A stretch of 64,000 bases of DNA from Acidimicrobiia bacterium (GTDB lineage: Bacteria > Actinomycetota > Acidimicrobiia > Acidimicrobiales > Bin134), in NCBI GenBank assembly GCA_022819825.1, contig JAJEGM010000001.1, forward strand, positions 107,841 to 171,840, read 5' to 3'. Below, piece after piece: positions 1 to 7,925 of this stretch (positions are counted from its first letter, which is position 1; every line of letters begins with the position of its first letter). The position numbers and the translations under genes are program-made. The notes below the pieces were generated by a model that ran no database searches, was not told the origin of the DNA, and worked only from the letters and a program-made list of their open reading frames with translations.

Positions 1-119
1 CTGGGCAGATCGATGTCATCGAGGAAGTTGCCCTGGCCCTCGATCAGCCGGGCATCCTCTTTGCGCTGGACGCTGTGGCCGATGCCGCCGATCTCAGCGG
101 GAGTTGTTGGTGCAGCCAT
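1..119 (-). CDS. coxL: CO-dehydrogenase-type molybdenum hydroxylase large subunit (N-terminal fragment)
   Basis: Only the first 39 or so codons are present; the gene runs off the left edge. The start is ATG at 119, with GAGGAG about 6 bases upstream. The visible N-terminus contains GIGHSVQRKEDARL and NFLDDIDLP, typical of the start of CoxL-type large subunits that bind the molybdenum-cytosine-dinucleotide cofactor. It is the third gene of an M-S-L operon, the order of form I CO dehydrogenases. The loop that separates form I from form II (AYxCSFR versus AYRGAGR) is outside the window, so CO itself as substrate is not shown. Other carbon-hydroxylating relatives are possible. Confidence 0.75.
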   Translation of the reverse strand, partial: MAAPTTPAEIGGIGHSVQRKEDARLIEGQGNFLDDIDLP

Positions 120-128
120 GATTGCTCC

Positions 129-608
129 TCAGCTTCCGTTGGACGATTCGGCCACTCGGGCCGCCGCCGTTCGTATGGCCTTGACGATGTTGATGTAGCC
201 GGTACACCGGCACAGGTTGCCCGAGATGGCCCAGCGCACATCGTCGTCGGACGGGTCGGGATTCTCGGCGATGAGCGAGGCCCCCACCAGCATCATGCCC
301 GGCGTGCAGAACCCGCACTGGAGGCCATGGTCATCGGTGAACGCCTGCTGGACGGGGTGCAGGCCGTCGGCACCTTTGAGGCCCTCCACGGTGGTGACCT
401 CCGAGCCGTCGGCCTGCGCGGCCAGCACCGTGCAGGCCTTGACCGGCTTGCCGTCCATCAGCACCGTGCAGGCCCCGCAGCTCGTGGTGTCGCAGCCCAC
501 GTGGGTGCCAGTGAGCCCGACGGTGCGGCGGATGTGGTCCACCAGCAGCGTGCGGGGTTCCACGTCGCTGGCGTGCTCGGAACCGTTGATGGTGATGTTG
601 ACTTCCAT
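129..608 (-). CDS. coxS: Molybdenum hydroxylase [2Fe-2S] small subunit
   Basis: 159 aa, the usual size for the iron-sulfur subunit that passes electrons from the molybdenum site to FAD. The N-terminal plant-type [2Fe-2S] site has Cys39, Cys44, Cys47 and Cys59 (GCDTTSCGACTVL). The C-terminal all-helical domain carries the second cluster with Cys98, Cys101, Cys133 and Cys135 (QCGFCTPGMM and CRCTGY). The ATG at 608 is chosen because it lies one base after the coxM stop and begins exactly where the family begins. A longer open frame upstream has low-complexity sequence inside coxM. The coxL start follows ten bases after the stop. Translational coupling across the three genes is likely. Confidence 0.9.
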   Translation of the reverse strand: MEVNITINGSEHASDVEPRTLLVDHIRRTVGLTGTHVGCDTTSCGACTVLMDGKPVKACTVLAAQADGSEVTTVEGLKGADGLHPVQQAFTDDHGLQCGFCTPGMMLVGASLIAENPDPSDDDVRWAISGNLCRCTGYINIVKAIRTAAARVAESSNGS

Positions 609-609
609 G

Positions 610-1473
610 TCAGCTCCCTTCGGCCTGCTGAGCGGCGGCGGCCAGCCCCCGCTTGGTGTAGGTGCGGACCACCTGGCGCTTCCAGGCGGCGGTGCCCCGG
701 ACGTCGTCACGGGGCTCAGCGGCCGCCGCGGCCAATTCGGCGGCCTCCGCAAACAGCTCATCGGAGGGCTGTTGCCCCACCAGCAGAGCCTCGGCGTCGG
801 CCACCTTGGTGTTGATGGGGTTCACCGAGGTGAGGGCCAATCCGGCGGTGGAGATACCCCCGGAGTCATCCAACTCCAGATGGGAAGCCACCGCGACGGT
901 GGCGTAGTCGCCGATCTTTCGCTCCAGCTTGAGGTAGGCCCCACCGGAGCGGCCTGACGGCACGGGTATGCGGAGACCAACCACCAGCTCGTCTTCGCCC
1001 AGCGTGGAAGTGAACGCCCCATCCACAAAGTCGGCAATGGAGATCGACCGCTCGCCCCCGGGCCCGTGAGCAATCACTTCGGCCCCAGTAGCCAGCAGCA
1101 CCGAGTTCCAGTCGCCCTCAGGGTCGCAGTGAGCCACCGACCCGCACATGGTCCCCCGGTTGCGCACCAAGGGATCAGCTACCCATGGGGCAGCAGCGGC
1201 AATCGCTCCAAACGTGGAATCTGAGGCCACCACATCGGCGTGGCGCACCAGCGCCCCCACCTGGAGGTGCCCGTTGGACCGCTCGATGGCATCCAAGCCG
1301 CCGATGCGATTGATGTCGATGAGCGTCTCGGGGAACGCCACCCGCATCTTCATCATGGGGATGAGGCTCTGGCCCCCAGCGAGGAACCGACCCCCCTCCC
1401 CCGCGTCCACCTTGGCCTCCACCGCCTCCGCGACGGTCTGGGCCACGACAAGGTCGAACCGAGACGGGAACAT
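610..1473 (-). CDS. coxM: Molybdenum hydroxylase FAD-binding medium subunit
   Basis: 287 aa, standard length for CoxM/CutM-type FAD subunits. The two FAD-binding signatures are visible: AGGQSLIP at residues 32-39, and a TxGGxxxHxDP-like stretch near residues 104-117 (RNRGTMCGSVAHCDP). In this second one the usual GG is CG, a mild variation. The C-terminal CO-deh-flavoprotein domain follows. It is the first gene of the minus-strand coxMSL-type operon, one base before coxS. The protein takes electrons from the small subunit and hands them to the respiratory chain. A 7-bp inverted repeat lies upstream at 1517-1540 between this gene and the NYN gene, without a T-run. Confidence 0.88.
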   Translation of the reverse strand: MFPSRFDLVVAQTVAEAVEAKVDAGEGGRFLAGGQSLIPMMKMRVAFPETLIDINRIGGLDAIERSNGHLQVGALVRHADVVASDSTFGAIAAAAPWVADPLVRNRGTMCGSVAHCDPEGDWNSVLLATGAEVIAHGPGGERSISIADFVDGAFTSTLGEDELVVGLRIPVPSGRSGGAYLKLERKIGDYATVAVASHLELDDSGGISTAGLALTSVNPINTKVADAEALLVGQQPSDELFAEAAELAAAAAEPRDDVRGTAAWKRQVVRTYTKRGLAAAAQQAEGS

Positions 1474-1552
1474 AGGCCCTCCTCCCCTGGGCTTCAGTTG
1501 TCCCCGCCACCCTACCCCTCAGCCAATTTCGCCGCTGAGGAAGCAGGAGGCA

Positions 1553-1927
1553 CTACGTCAAACGGCGGTCTAGGCGGTCGCGGAAGGCACGGGCGCCGAC
1601 GACTATGGCGCCGTGGCGGCGCACTCGCCGGGCCAGTTCGCGGTCTGAGGTGACCACGGTGGCCGCCGACGGGTCATCCATGGCGGCCACTTCTTTGGCG
1701 ATGCAGTCGTCAGCCGCGTTGGGGCCACGGTGGGAGGCATAAGCCAGCTCCACTGGGCCGTGGTAGCCGGAGGGGAGGCTGGGAACTGGGCGGCCGTCGG
1801 CCACCACCAGAGCCGGTACACCGGCATCGGCAATGTCCTCAACCAGGCGGATCAGCGCGCCGTCCCGATCAGCCCACCAGCCGTCGGGACGGCACCCGAT
1901 CACATTCATGGCGTCAACCACAATCAC
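1553..1927 (-). CDS. NYN-domain (PIN-like) predicted ribonuclease
   Basis: 124 aa from a GTG start (IVVDAMNVIGCRPDGWW...). The opening hydrophobic strand followed by DAMNVIG, the central NAADDCIAKEV segment and TVVTSDRELARRVRRHGA are the acidic-residue motifs of NYN/YacP-like PIN-fold nucleases. These act on RNA in the cytoplasm with a metal held by the acidic residues. The protein is a bare domain with no extra region. It follows the Dyp peroxidase gene by 15 bases on the same strand, so the two may be co-transcribed, but no functional link is evident. A second, broken NYN gene of a different subtype lies near 61.2 kb. Confidence 0.72.
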   Translation of the reverse strand: MIVVDAMNVIGCRPDGWWADRDGALIRLVEDIADAGVPALVVADGRPVPSLPSGYHGPVELAYASHRGPNAADDCIAKEVAAMDDPSAATVVTSDRELARRVRRHGAIVVGARAFRDRLDRRLT

Positions 1928-1942
1928 TGTGGTTGACCCCCA

Positions 1943-2863
1943 CTACGCCAAGCTGGCGTCGAGGCACTCCACGGAGGGAGCGAAGTAGTAGCTGCCCGAA
2001 GCCGGGTTCGAGAAGTCGGTGAGCATGTCGCGCACCTGGCCGTTGCGGCCGTACATCGCATCCATGCGCTCCCGGAACGGGGCCTGGGTCTTGCAGAAGG
2101 CCATGAAGTACAAGCCCACGGTGCCATCGTGGAAGGCATACGGGGTGGACCGACGAGCGATCTCGTCCCGCTTGGGCTTGGAGTCATCGGCGGTCTCGCC
2201 GTCGCGCAGCTCCACGTGGGAGAGGTGCGAGTGGGGGGCCTGCTCGTCCAAGCGGGTGGAGTCGGCCTTGGTCCGACCGAAGTTCACCTCTTGGGTGGGC
2301 ACATCAAGCTGCTCCCAGGCCACCAGGTCGTGAACCCAGCGCTGAGCGATGATGAAGCTGCCACCCGCACCGGCCTCGCCGTCACCGATGATGGCCACGG
2401 CCGGCTGATCCTCGTCCTCTGGGTTGCCAGTGCCGTCGATGAAGCCGGTCATGTCCAGGCTGTCGCCGTAGATGAAGGTGGGGGTCTCCCGGGCCACGCT
2501 CATCCCACCGGCGATCAGGGCCATGCGGGCGTCCCACTGGGCCTTCCACACCAAGTCCTTCTCGTCGTGGGTCATCCACAGCAGCAGCTCCTCTTGGGTG
2601 CCCTTGGCCTCGCGGCCGCTGCCGTCGATGGACTCCACCGTGTGATACGGCTGGAAGTCGCCGGGAACGTCGTCGGTCAGGTCGGCCAAAAGGGTGGGGC
2701 CGAGCCCGATGACGAGGTTGATCCCCTGGGCGTCACAGTTGCTGCGGCAATCGGAAATAGCCGACTTGATGGCCCCCAAATCGGCGCCGTCACCGCGACT
2801 GAGGTGGACATACCACTGGTATTTGCCCATTTCGTTGAAAATTGCCGGCTGGCAGGTCGCCAT
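1943..2863 (-). CDS. Dyp-type heme peroxidase
   Basis: 306 aa. The family signature GxxDG is present at residues 140-144 (GFIDGTGNPEDED), supplying the distal Asp143. The His-rich segment APHSHLSHVEL around residues 209-219 contains the likely proximal heme ligand (His216 fits best). The C-terminal part FMAFCKT..FRERMDAMYG is also typical. The start is placed at the ATG at 2863 because GGGAGGAG precedes it by about 7 bases; an upstream extension to 2968 has no family similarity. No Tat or Sec signal is visible, so it is probably cytoplasmic or encapsulin-loaded, although no encapsulin gene is nearby. It reduces H2O2 with dye- or porphyrin-like donors; the natural donor is unknown. Confidence 0.88.
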   Translation of the reverse strand: MATCQPAIFNEMGKYQWYVHLSRGDGADLGAIKSAISDCRSNCDAQGINLVIGLGPTLLADLTDDVPGDFQPYHTVESIDGSGREAKGTQEELLLWMTHDEKDLVWKAQWDARMALIAGGMSVARETPTFIYGDSLDMTGFIDGTGNPEDEDQPAVAIIGDGEAGAGGSFIIAQRWVHDLVAWEQLDVPTQEVNFGRTKADSTRLDEQAPHSHLSHVELRDGETADDSKPKRDEIARRSTPYAFHDGTVGLYFMAFCKTQAPFRERMDAMYGRNGQVRDMLTDFSNPASGSYYFAPSVECLDASLA

Positions 2864-2979
2864 TGCGCATCTCCTCCCTGAAAACGTTGGCTGCTCACGA
2901 AGTCTGGCACTATTGCCAGGCAGATTCACCTTGAAGCGCAAAAATCCAGAACCCATCCTGACTATCACAGGAGGAGCTC

Positions 2980-3774
2980 ATGAATCCCGATGACTACGGC
3001 GCCCTGGAAGTGTCCACAGCCGATCGCATCACCACGGTGGTGCTCAACCGACCCGAAGCCCGCAATGCCATCAACCCGGTACTGCACGACGACCTGACCC
3101 GGGTGTTCACTGATCTGGACCAAGACCCCGACACCGACGTGGCCATCCTTACCGGAGCGGGCGGTTCGTTCTGCGCCGGGGGCGATATTCCCTGGCTGCG
3201 CCAACTGGCCGGAAACGTCTCCGAGGTGGAACGGGTAATCCGGGCCGACCGGCGCATCACCGAGTCGGCGCTCACTCTGGAGAAACCCATCTTGGCCAAG
3301 GTGGACGGACCGGCGGTGGGGCTGGGCTGCTCGCTGGCGCTGTACTGCGATTTTGTCTACGCCTCGGAGCGGTCGGTGTTCGGCGATCCCCACGTTTCGG
3401 TGGGTCTGGTGGCCGGCGACGGCGGTGCCCTGCTGTGGCCCCAGCTGGTGGGCTATGCCCGGGCCCGGCGCTACCTGTTGACCGGTGACCTGATTAAGGC
3501 CCCGGAAGCAGCCGAGATCGGCCTCATCACCGAATGTGTGCCCGGCGACGAACTCGACAACACCGTGCAGGCCATGGCCGAGCGGATGCGCGACGGCGCC
3601 CGCATCGCCATCAAGTACACCAAGGCGTCCATCAACGCCGGCCTGCGCCAAGTGGCCAATGCGGTGGTGGACCGGGCGGCGTCAACCGAGGGCATAACCA
3701 TGATGACCGAGGACTTCAAGATCGCCCTTGACGCCTTTTTGGCCAAAGAGCCCCCCAAGTTCATCGGCCGCTAA
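2980..3774 (+). CDS. Enoyl-CoA hydratase/isomerase superfamily protein (atypical active site)
   Basis: 264 aa with the crotonase fold. The oxyanion-hole regions are GGSFCAGGD (residues 65-73) and GPAVGLGCSLAL. Both glutamates that hydratases use are absent: the GGGCELA position reads GLGCSLA, and the PE position reads DPHV. An Asp in AGDGG could serve an isomerase or lyase reaction instead. Hydration is therefore doubtful even though automated annotation would say enoyl-CoA hydratase. AGGAGG lies 6 bases before the ATG. The gene leads a plus-strand operon with an acyl-CoA dehydrogenase (14 bases on) and a phosphotransferase, which suggests a CoA-dependent degradation pathway. Confidence 0.82.
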   Translation: MNPDDYGALEVSTADRITTVVLNRPEARNAINPVLHDDLTRVFTDLDQDPDTDVAILTGAGGSFCAGGDIPWLRQLAGNVSEVERVIRADRRITESALTLEKPILAKVDGPAVGLGCSLALYCDFVYASERSVFGDPHVSVGLVAGDGGALLWPQLVGYARARRYLLTGDLIKAPEAAEIGLITECVPGDELDNTVQAMAERMRDGARIAIKYTKASINAGLRQVANAVVDRAASTEGITMMTEDFKIALDAFLAKEPPKFIGR

Positions 3775-3788
3775 CTCGGAGACACGCT

Positions 3789-4955
3789 GTGGACTACCCC
3801 ACCGAAGCCGAGCACCACGGACTGCTGAGGGAGACCGTCCGTCGGTTCGTCGAGACGGAGGTGCCCCGGGAGGTGGCCCGCCAATGGGACCGGACCAACG
3901 AGATCGACCGAGGCGTGCTCTACAAGCTGGCCGACCTGGGGCTGTTCGGCATCACCATTCCCGAGCACTACGGCGGATCGGGACGGGACATCACTGCCAC
4001 CATGATCGTGATCGAGGAGCTCTGCCGCCGCAGCACCGCCCTGGGCAGCGGATACATCTACGGCGCCTGCTACGCGGGCATGAACCTGGTGGAGACGGCC
4101 AGCGAGGCCCAACGCCAAGCGTGGCTGCCCAAGGTGGCGCGGGGGGAGATGCTGTTCTCCTACGGGCTGACCGAACCTGATGTGGGCTCCGATCTGGCCA
4201 GCGTCACCACCACCGCAGTGCGCGACGGCGATGTGGTGCGGATCAACGGGGCCAAGCGGTTCTGCTCGGGCACTACTTACACCGACTACATCTATGCCCT
4301 GGTCAACACCAATCCCGATGGCGAGCGCTATCACAATCTGTCGTTCGTTTTGATTCCTCCACGGCAGTCGGGGGTGACCATCGAGCCCCAGCACGCCATG
4401 GGGCTCAAGGGGTCGATGACCACCGACGTCACCTTCACCGATGTGGAGGTGCCTGCTGAAAACATCGTGGGCGGCGACGAGGGCTGGAACCAGGGGTGGG
4501 CCAAGCTGGCCGGCCCGGGGCTGGACGTTGAGAAGATCGAGGTGGCCGCCATGGCCTTGGGCATCGCCACCGGAGCGGTCGAGGACGCCTGGAGCTACGC
4601 CCAGGAACGAGTGCAGTTTGGCAAGCCCATCAGCAGCCACCAGTCCATCCGCCACATGCTCTCCGAAGGCCGCACCCGGCTGCTGGCCTCCCGCCTTATG
4701 ACCTACCACGCCGCCCGACTGCTGGATGAGGACAAGCCGGCATCGGTAGAGACCTCCATGGCCAAGCTGTTCGTGTGCGACACCGCCAAAGACATCGTCT
4801 TGTCGATGCAGCAGGTGATGGGCGCTTACGGCTACGTGGAGGACTTCGACATGGAACGCTACGTTCGCGACGTGCTGGTGATGCCCATCATCGGCGGCTC
4901 CTCCGCTATCCAGCGAAATAACATCTCCAACCGGCTCAAACTGGCCAAGGAATAG
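3789..4955 (+). CDS. Acyl-CoA dehydrogenase
   Basis: 388 aa from a GTG start preceded by CGGAG. It shows the flavoprotein motif YGLTEPDVGSDLASV (about residues 128-142), the middle beta-domain, and the C-terminal helical part with QFGKPISSHQSIR. The MCAD-type catalytic Glu in YEGTxEIQR is replaced (IGGSSAIQRN). The isovaleryl-CoA-dehydrogenase-type Glu is kept (Glu248 in GLDVEKIEVAA). A branched- or short-chain acyl-CoA substrate with the alternative catalytic base is the better guess. It oxidises acyl-CoA at C2-C3 and passes electrons to ETF. The next gene starts six bases downstream. Confidence 0.9.
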   Translation: MDYPTEAEHHGLLRETVRRFVETEVPREVARQWDRTNEIDRGVLYKLADLGLFGITIPEHYGGSGRDITATMIVIEELCRRSTALGSGYIYGACYAGMNLVETASEAQRQAWLPKVARGEMLFSYGLTEPDVGSDLASVTTTAVRDGDVVRINGAKRFCSGTTYTDYIYALVNTNPDGERYHNLSFVLIPPRQSGVTIEPQHAMGLKGSMTTDVTFTDVEVPAENIVGGDEGWNQGWAKLAGPGLDVEKIEVAAMALGIATGAVEDAWSYAQERVQFGKPISSHQSIRHMLSEGRTRLLASRLMTYHAARLLDEDKPASVETSMAKLFVCDTAKDIVLSMQQVMGAYGYVEDFDMERYVRDVLVMPIIGGSSAIQRNNISNRLKLAKE

Positions 4956-4961
4956 GTTGCA

Positions 4962-6326
4962 ATGACCGTTACCAAAGACCCCATGGACCTTGAAGCTGCC
5001 TCCGACAAGGTGGTGGCCTGGTTGGAGGACAACTTGGGGGGCACGGTCACCCATATCGAGCGTCAAGCCCGGTGGCGGCCAGTGTGGTTCGCCGATGTAG
5101 AGCGCAACGGCGAACGGCTGGAACTGTGCGTGCGGGGCGACCGCACCGATATGCCATTGGTATTCCCGCTCGACCACGAGATGCGCTTACAAAGCCTGCT
5201 CGGCGACCACGGCATCCCCGTGGCCCATGTGTACGGCTGGATCGACGACCCGATGGCCTACGTCATGGACCGGGTTCCCGGCGAGAACCACTTTGAGAAC
5301 TGCACCGATGCCGAACGGGACGCCGTGGTGGACGACTACCTGCACATCCTGGCCCGGATGCACGCCCTCGACATCCAGCCGTTCGTCGACGGGGGCATCA
5401 TGCGAGCGGAGCGACCCGAGGAGTCGGGCTTGCTGGGTTTGCGGCGCTACGAGCAGTTGTACCGCAGCGTGAAGACGCTCCCCGACCCGTTTCTCGAGTT
5501 CTCCTTGGGCTGGCTGCACCGTAATCCCCCGTTCTCTCGGGGCCGGGAATCGGTCATCGTGTGGGATACCGGGCAGTTCCACCATCAAGACGGCCGAGTG
5601 CTGGCCGTGTTGGACGTGGAAATCGGCCACATCGGCGACCCGATGATGGACTTGGCCGCGTGGCGCCAGCGCGACACGGTGCTCGGCTTCGGCAACTTCG
5701 CCAAACTCTACGACCGCTACGGCGAGCTGGCCGGCGAGCCGGTGGACCTGGACTCCATCCAGCGCCACCACTTCATGTTCACCCTCTCCAACCAGCTCCC
5801 GTTCAGCGCGGCGCTGCGGGAGCCGGCCCCCGACTCCGACCTGATGACCAACCTCCAGTGGTGCTACGAGACCAACCTGTTCGCCACCGAGGCCCTGGCC
5901 GAGATCCTCGACGTGGAGCTGCCCACCGTGGAAATGCCCGATCCCCGGGAATCCCGGGCCGAGGTGGTGCTCAACCACCTGGTCCGCAACCTGCGCACCG
6001 TGCAGATCGAAGACGAACACCTGCGCTACAAGCTGCGCACCATGTTCCGCATGGCCCGCCACGCATCCCGCATCGACGAGATTGGCGACGCGGTTTCCAA
6101 CGCCGACTTGGACGATCTCCACGAGCTGCTGGGCCATCGCCCGGCGACATGGTTGGCGGGCGAGGCCGAGCTTGAGCAGTTCGTGCTGGCCAACGCCGAC
6201 ACCGACCTATACGACAAAGCCCTGGTCACGCTGTTCCACAAGCGCAATCTGCGGGCGCAGATGCTCCTCGGCCCGGCCGGCTCAGCTATGGCCCGCCACC
6301 TCCGCATTCAGACCTTCAGCGACTGA
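4962..6326 (+). CDS. Phosphotransferase (APH/ACAD10-like kinase fold), atypical catalytic loop
   Basis: 454 aa, roughly 100 aa longer than typical acyl-CoA-dehydrogenase-associated APH-like kinases. The fold is recognisable from PLVFPLDHEMRLQSLLGDHGIPVAHVYG, MDRVPGENHF and LAVLDVEIGHIGDPMMDLA. The catalytic loop, normally HGDxxxxN, reads VWDTGQFH (residues 200-207). The catalytic Asp202 is kept, but the metal-binding Asn is His207, and the usual DWE is DVE (Asp218). The extra C-terminal region (about 330-454) is helical and rich in charged residues. It sits in an operon with an acyl-CoA dehydrogenase, as ACAD10/11-type kinases often do; those phosphorylate hydroxyacyl-CoAs. Whether this one is active is uncertain. 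Confidence 0.72.
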   Translation: MTVTKDPMDLEAASDKVVAWLEDNLGGTVTHIERQARWRPVWFADVERNGERLELCVRGDRTDMPLVFPLDHEMRLQSLLGDHGIPVAHVYGWIDDPMAYVMDRVPGENHFENCTDAERDAVVDDYLHILARMHALDIQPFVDGGIMRAERPEESGLLGLRRYEQLYRSVKTLPDPFLEFSLGWLHRNPPFSRGRESVIVWDTGQFHHQDGRVLAVLDVEIGHIGDPMMDLAAWRQRDTVLGFGNFAKLYDRYGELAGEPVDLDSIQRHHFMFTLSNQLPFSAALREPAPDSDLMTNLQWCYETNLFATEALAEILDVELPTVEMPDPRESRAEVVLNHLVRNLRTVQIEDEHLRYKLRTMFRMARHASRIDEIGDAVSNADLDDLHELLGHRPATWLAGEAELEQFVLANADTDLYDKALVTLFHKRNLRAQMLLGPAGSAMARHLRIQTFSD

Positions 6327-6329
6327 GGC

Positions 6330-7208
6330 CTACCCCGCTGAAGCCCGGGCAGCGACGGCAGCGGCGCCGATAAGGCCGCCGTCGGGGCCGAGGGGGCTGG
6401 GGATGATGCGGGTTCCTTCCGAATGGACCAGGCGGCAGATGCGGTCGATCTCGACTTGGGCGGCATCGAAGAAGTCGTCGCCGTAGCCCAGCGCCACTGA
6501 GCCGCCGACCACGGCTAGACGTAGGTCCAGCAGGTTGGCCACGGAGCCCACTCCCCGACCCACCAGCGTGCCCACACGGCGACGCATCTCTGACGGCGCG
6601 TCGGCCGGGGCCACCCCATTGAGCAGGTCGGCGATGGCGGTGCCCGAGGCCTGGCCCTCCAATAGGCCCACGGCTCCGGCCGCATCGGCCCGACCGCCCT
6701 CCGCCACGAAGATGTGGCCGATATGGCCGGCGTTGCCATCTGCCCCGTCGAGCAGCTTCCCGTTCAATACGATGCCGCCCCCGATACCGGTGGACACCAC
6801 CATGGCCAGGTAGTTGTCCTCCCTGACAGCCCCTCCTACCCAGCCCTCGGCCAGAGCGAGGGCTTTGGCGTCGTTGTCCACCGCCACCGGCAGGCCGAGC
6901 GCGTCTGACAGACGGTCCCTCAGAGGAAAGTCCCGCCATACGGCGATGTTGAGGGGCGATAGCAGCCGATGGTTGTCCCGAGACGGCCCTCCGCTGCCCA
7001 CACCGCAGGCACTTACTGGCTGGCCATGTTCTTCAAGAACCTCGCGGGCCAACTCCACTACCAGGGCGAATAGCGCTTCCTCGTCAGCTGCCTGCGATGG
7101 CCCTCGCCGCTGACACAGCACTCGCCCGCCAGGGTCAACCACGCCGACGGCCACCTTGGTGCCGCCGATGTCCACGGCCAGCACCGGGCCGTCGAGCACT
7201 ATTTCCAC
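6330..7208 (-). CDS. ROK-family sugar kinase
   Basis: 292 aa from a GTG start. The N-terminal phosphate loop is VLAVDIGGTKVAVGVVD. Substrate-site motifs GGPSRDN and VDNDAKALALAEG, and STGIGGGIVLNGKLL, follow. The ROK zinc cluster (CxCGxxGCxE) is missing: the segment after HIGHIFV reads AEGGRADAAGAVGLLEGQASG, so this is a zinc-free variant. The likely reaction is ATP-dependent phosphorylation of glucose or a related hexose in the cytoplasm. There is no N-terminal HTH, so it is a kinase rather than a ROK repressor. It lies 9 bases downstream of the aquaporin gene on the same strand; uptake and phosphorylation of a small polyol is conceivable but unproven. Confidence 0.85.
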   Translation of the reverse strand: MEIVLDGPVLAVDIGGTKVAVGVVDPGGRVLCQRRGPSQAADEEALFALVVELAREVLEEHGQPVSACGVGSGGPSRDNHRLLSPLNIAVWRDFPLRDRLSDALGLPVAVDNDAKALALAEGWVGGAVREDNYLAMVVSTGIGGGIVLNGKLLDGADGNAGHIGHIFVAEGGRADAAGAVGLLEGQASGTAIADLLNGVAPADAPSEMRRRVGTLVGRGVGSVANLLDLRLAVVGGSVALGYGDDFFDAAQVEIDRICRLVHSEGTRIIPSPLGPDGGLIGAAAVAARASAG

Positions 7209-7217
7209 GGTCAGAGG

Positions 7218-7898
7218 TTAGGAGACGGGCTCCCCTGCTGGTTTGTCCTGGGGGTACACGAACCGGATCAGCAAAACCGCGGCCACCAGCCCGATGATCT
7301 GCATCACGATGAACATGGGGGCCGACGACGGCTCGATGCCGGCAAAGGTGTCCGAGAACATGCGCCCCACAGTCACCGCAGGGTTGGCGAAGCTGGTGGA
7401 CGAAGTGAAGTAGTAGGCCCCGCCGATGTAAGCCGCCACCCCGCCAGCCACATATCGGACCCTTCCGGTTCGCACCAGCGCGAAGATCAGAGCCACCAAC
7501 CCGGCGGTGGCGATCACCTCGCCCAGCCACAGATGGCCAGCCGAGCGGTCCTTGGTCGACCAGTCCACTGCGTTCAGGTCGAACATCAGGTTGGCCAGCA
7601 TGGTCCCTACTACCGCACCGGCCACTTGGACCGCGATGTAGGGGGCGATGTGGCGACGAGGAAAATCTCCCAGCGCCCAGTCGGCCAGGGTCACCGCCGG
7701 GTTGAAGTGGGCGCCCGACACCGGGCCGAACATCAAGATGATGGCAAACAGCACAGCCGCGGTGGCCGCCGCGTTCTGGAACAGCTGCAAACCCACATCG
7801 GTGGGCGACAGCCGCTCGGCCATGATGCCCGACCCCACCACGCCGATCAGCAACATCGCCGTTCCCACGCCCTCAGCAACCAGCTTCCGAATCAGCAC
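7218..7898 (-). CDS. Aquaporin / MIP-family channel
   Basis: 226 aa, about six hydrophobic segments. Both NPA boxes are present: SGAHFNPAVTLADWAL in the first half and SFANPAVTVGRMFSDT in the second, the latter with the conserved Arg four residues after the NPA Asn region. The N-terminus (MLIRKLVAEGVGTAMLLIGVVGSG) is the usual first helix with the conserved E-x-x-G-T pattern. It transports water or small neutral solutes (glycerol, possibly others) across the cytoplasmic membrane. The ROK kinase gene follows by nine bases. Upstream, the divergent hydroxylase gene begins 28 bases away, so promoters are compressed into a very short interval. Confidence 0.92.
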   Translation of the reverse strand: MLIRKLVAEGVGTAMLLIGVVGSGIMAERLSPTDVGLQLFQNAAATAAVLFAIILMFGPVSGAHFNPAVTLADWALGDFPRRHIAPYIAVQVAGAVVGTMLANLMFDLNAVDWSTKDRSAGHLWLGEVIATAGLVALIFALVRTGRVRYVAGGVAAYIGGAYYFTSSTSFANPAVTVGRMFSDTFAGIEPSSAPMFIVMQIIGLVAAVLLIRFVYPQDKPAGEPVS

Positions 7899-7925
7899 GC
7901 GAAAAAGCTAATACGCTCGGCGGCC

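Noticed and set aside
1517..1540. Inverted repeat CCTCAGC...GCTGAGG as a terminator
   Set aside because: Loop of ten bases and no T-run on either strand; too weak to call.
3771..5177. Long minus-strand open frame (468 codons) opposite the acyl-CoA dehydrogenase
   Set aside because: High-GC shadow of real genes on the other strand; the translation is His/Gly/Val-rich low complexity without domains. Many similar shadows elsewhere were dropped for the same reason.
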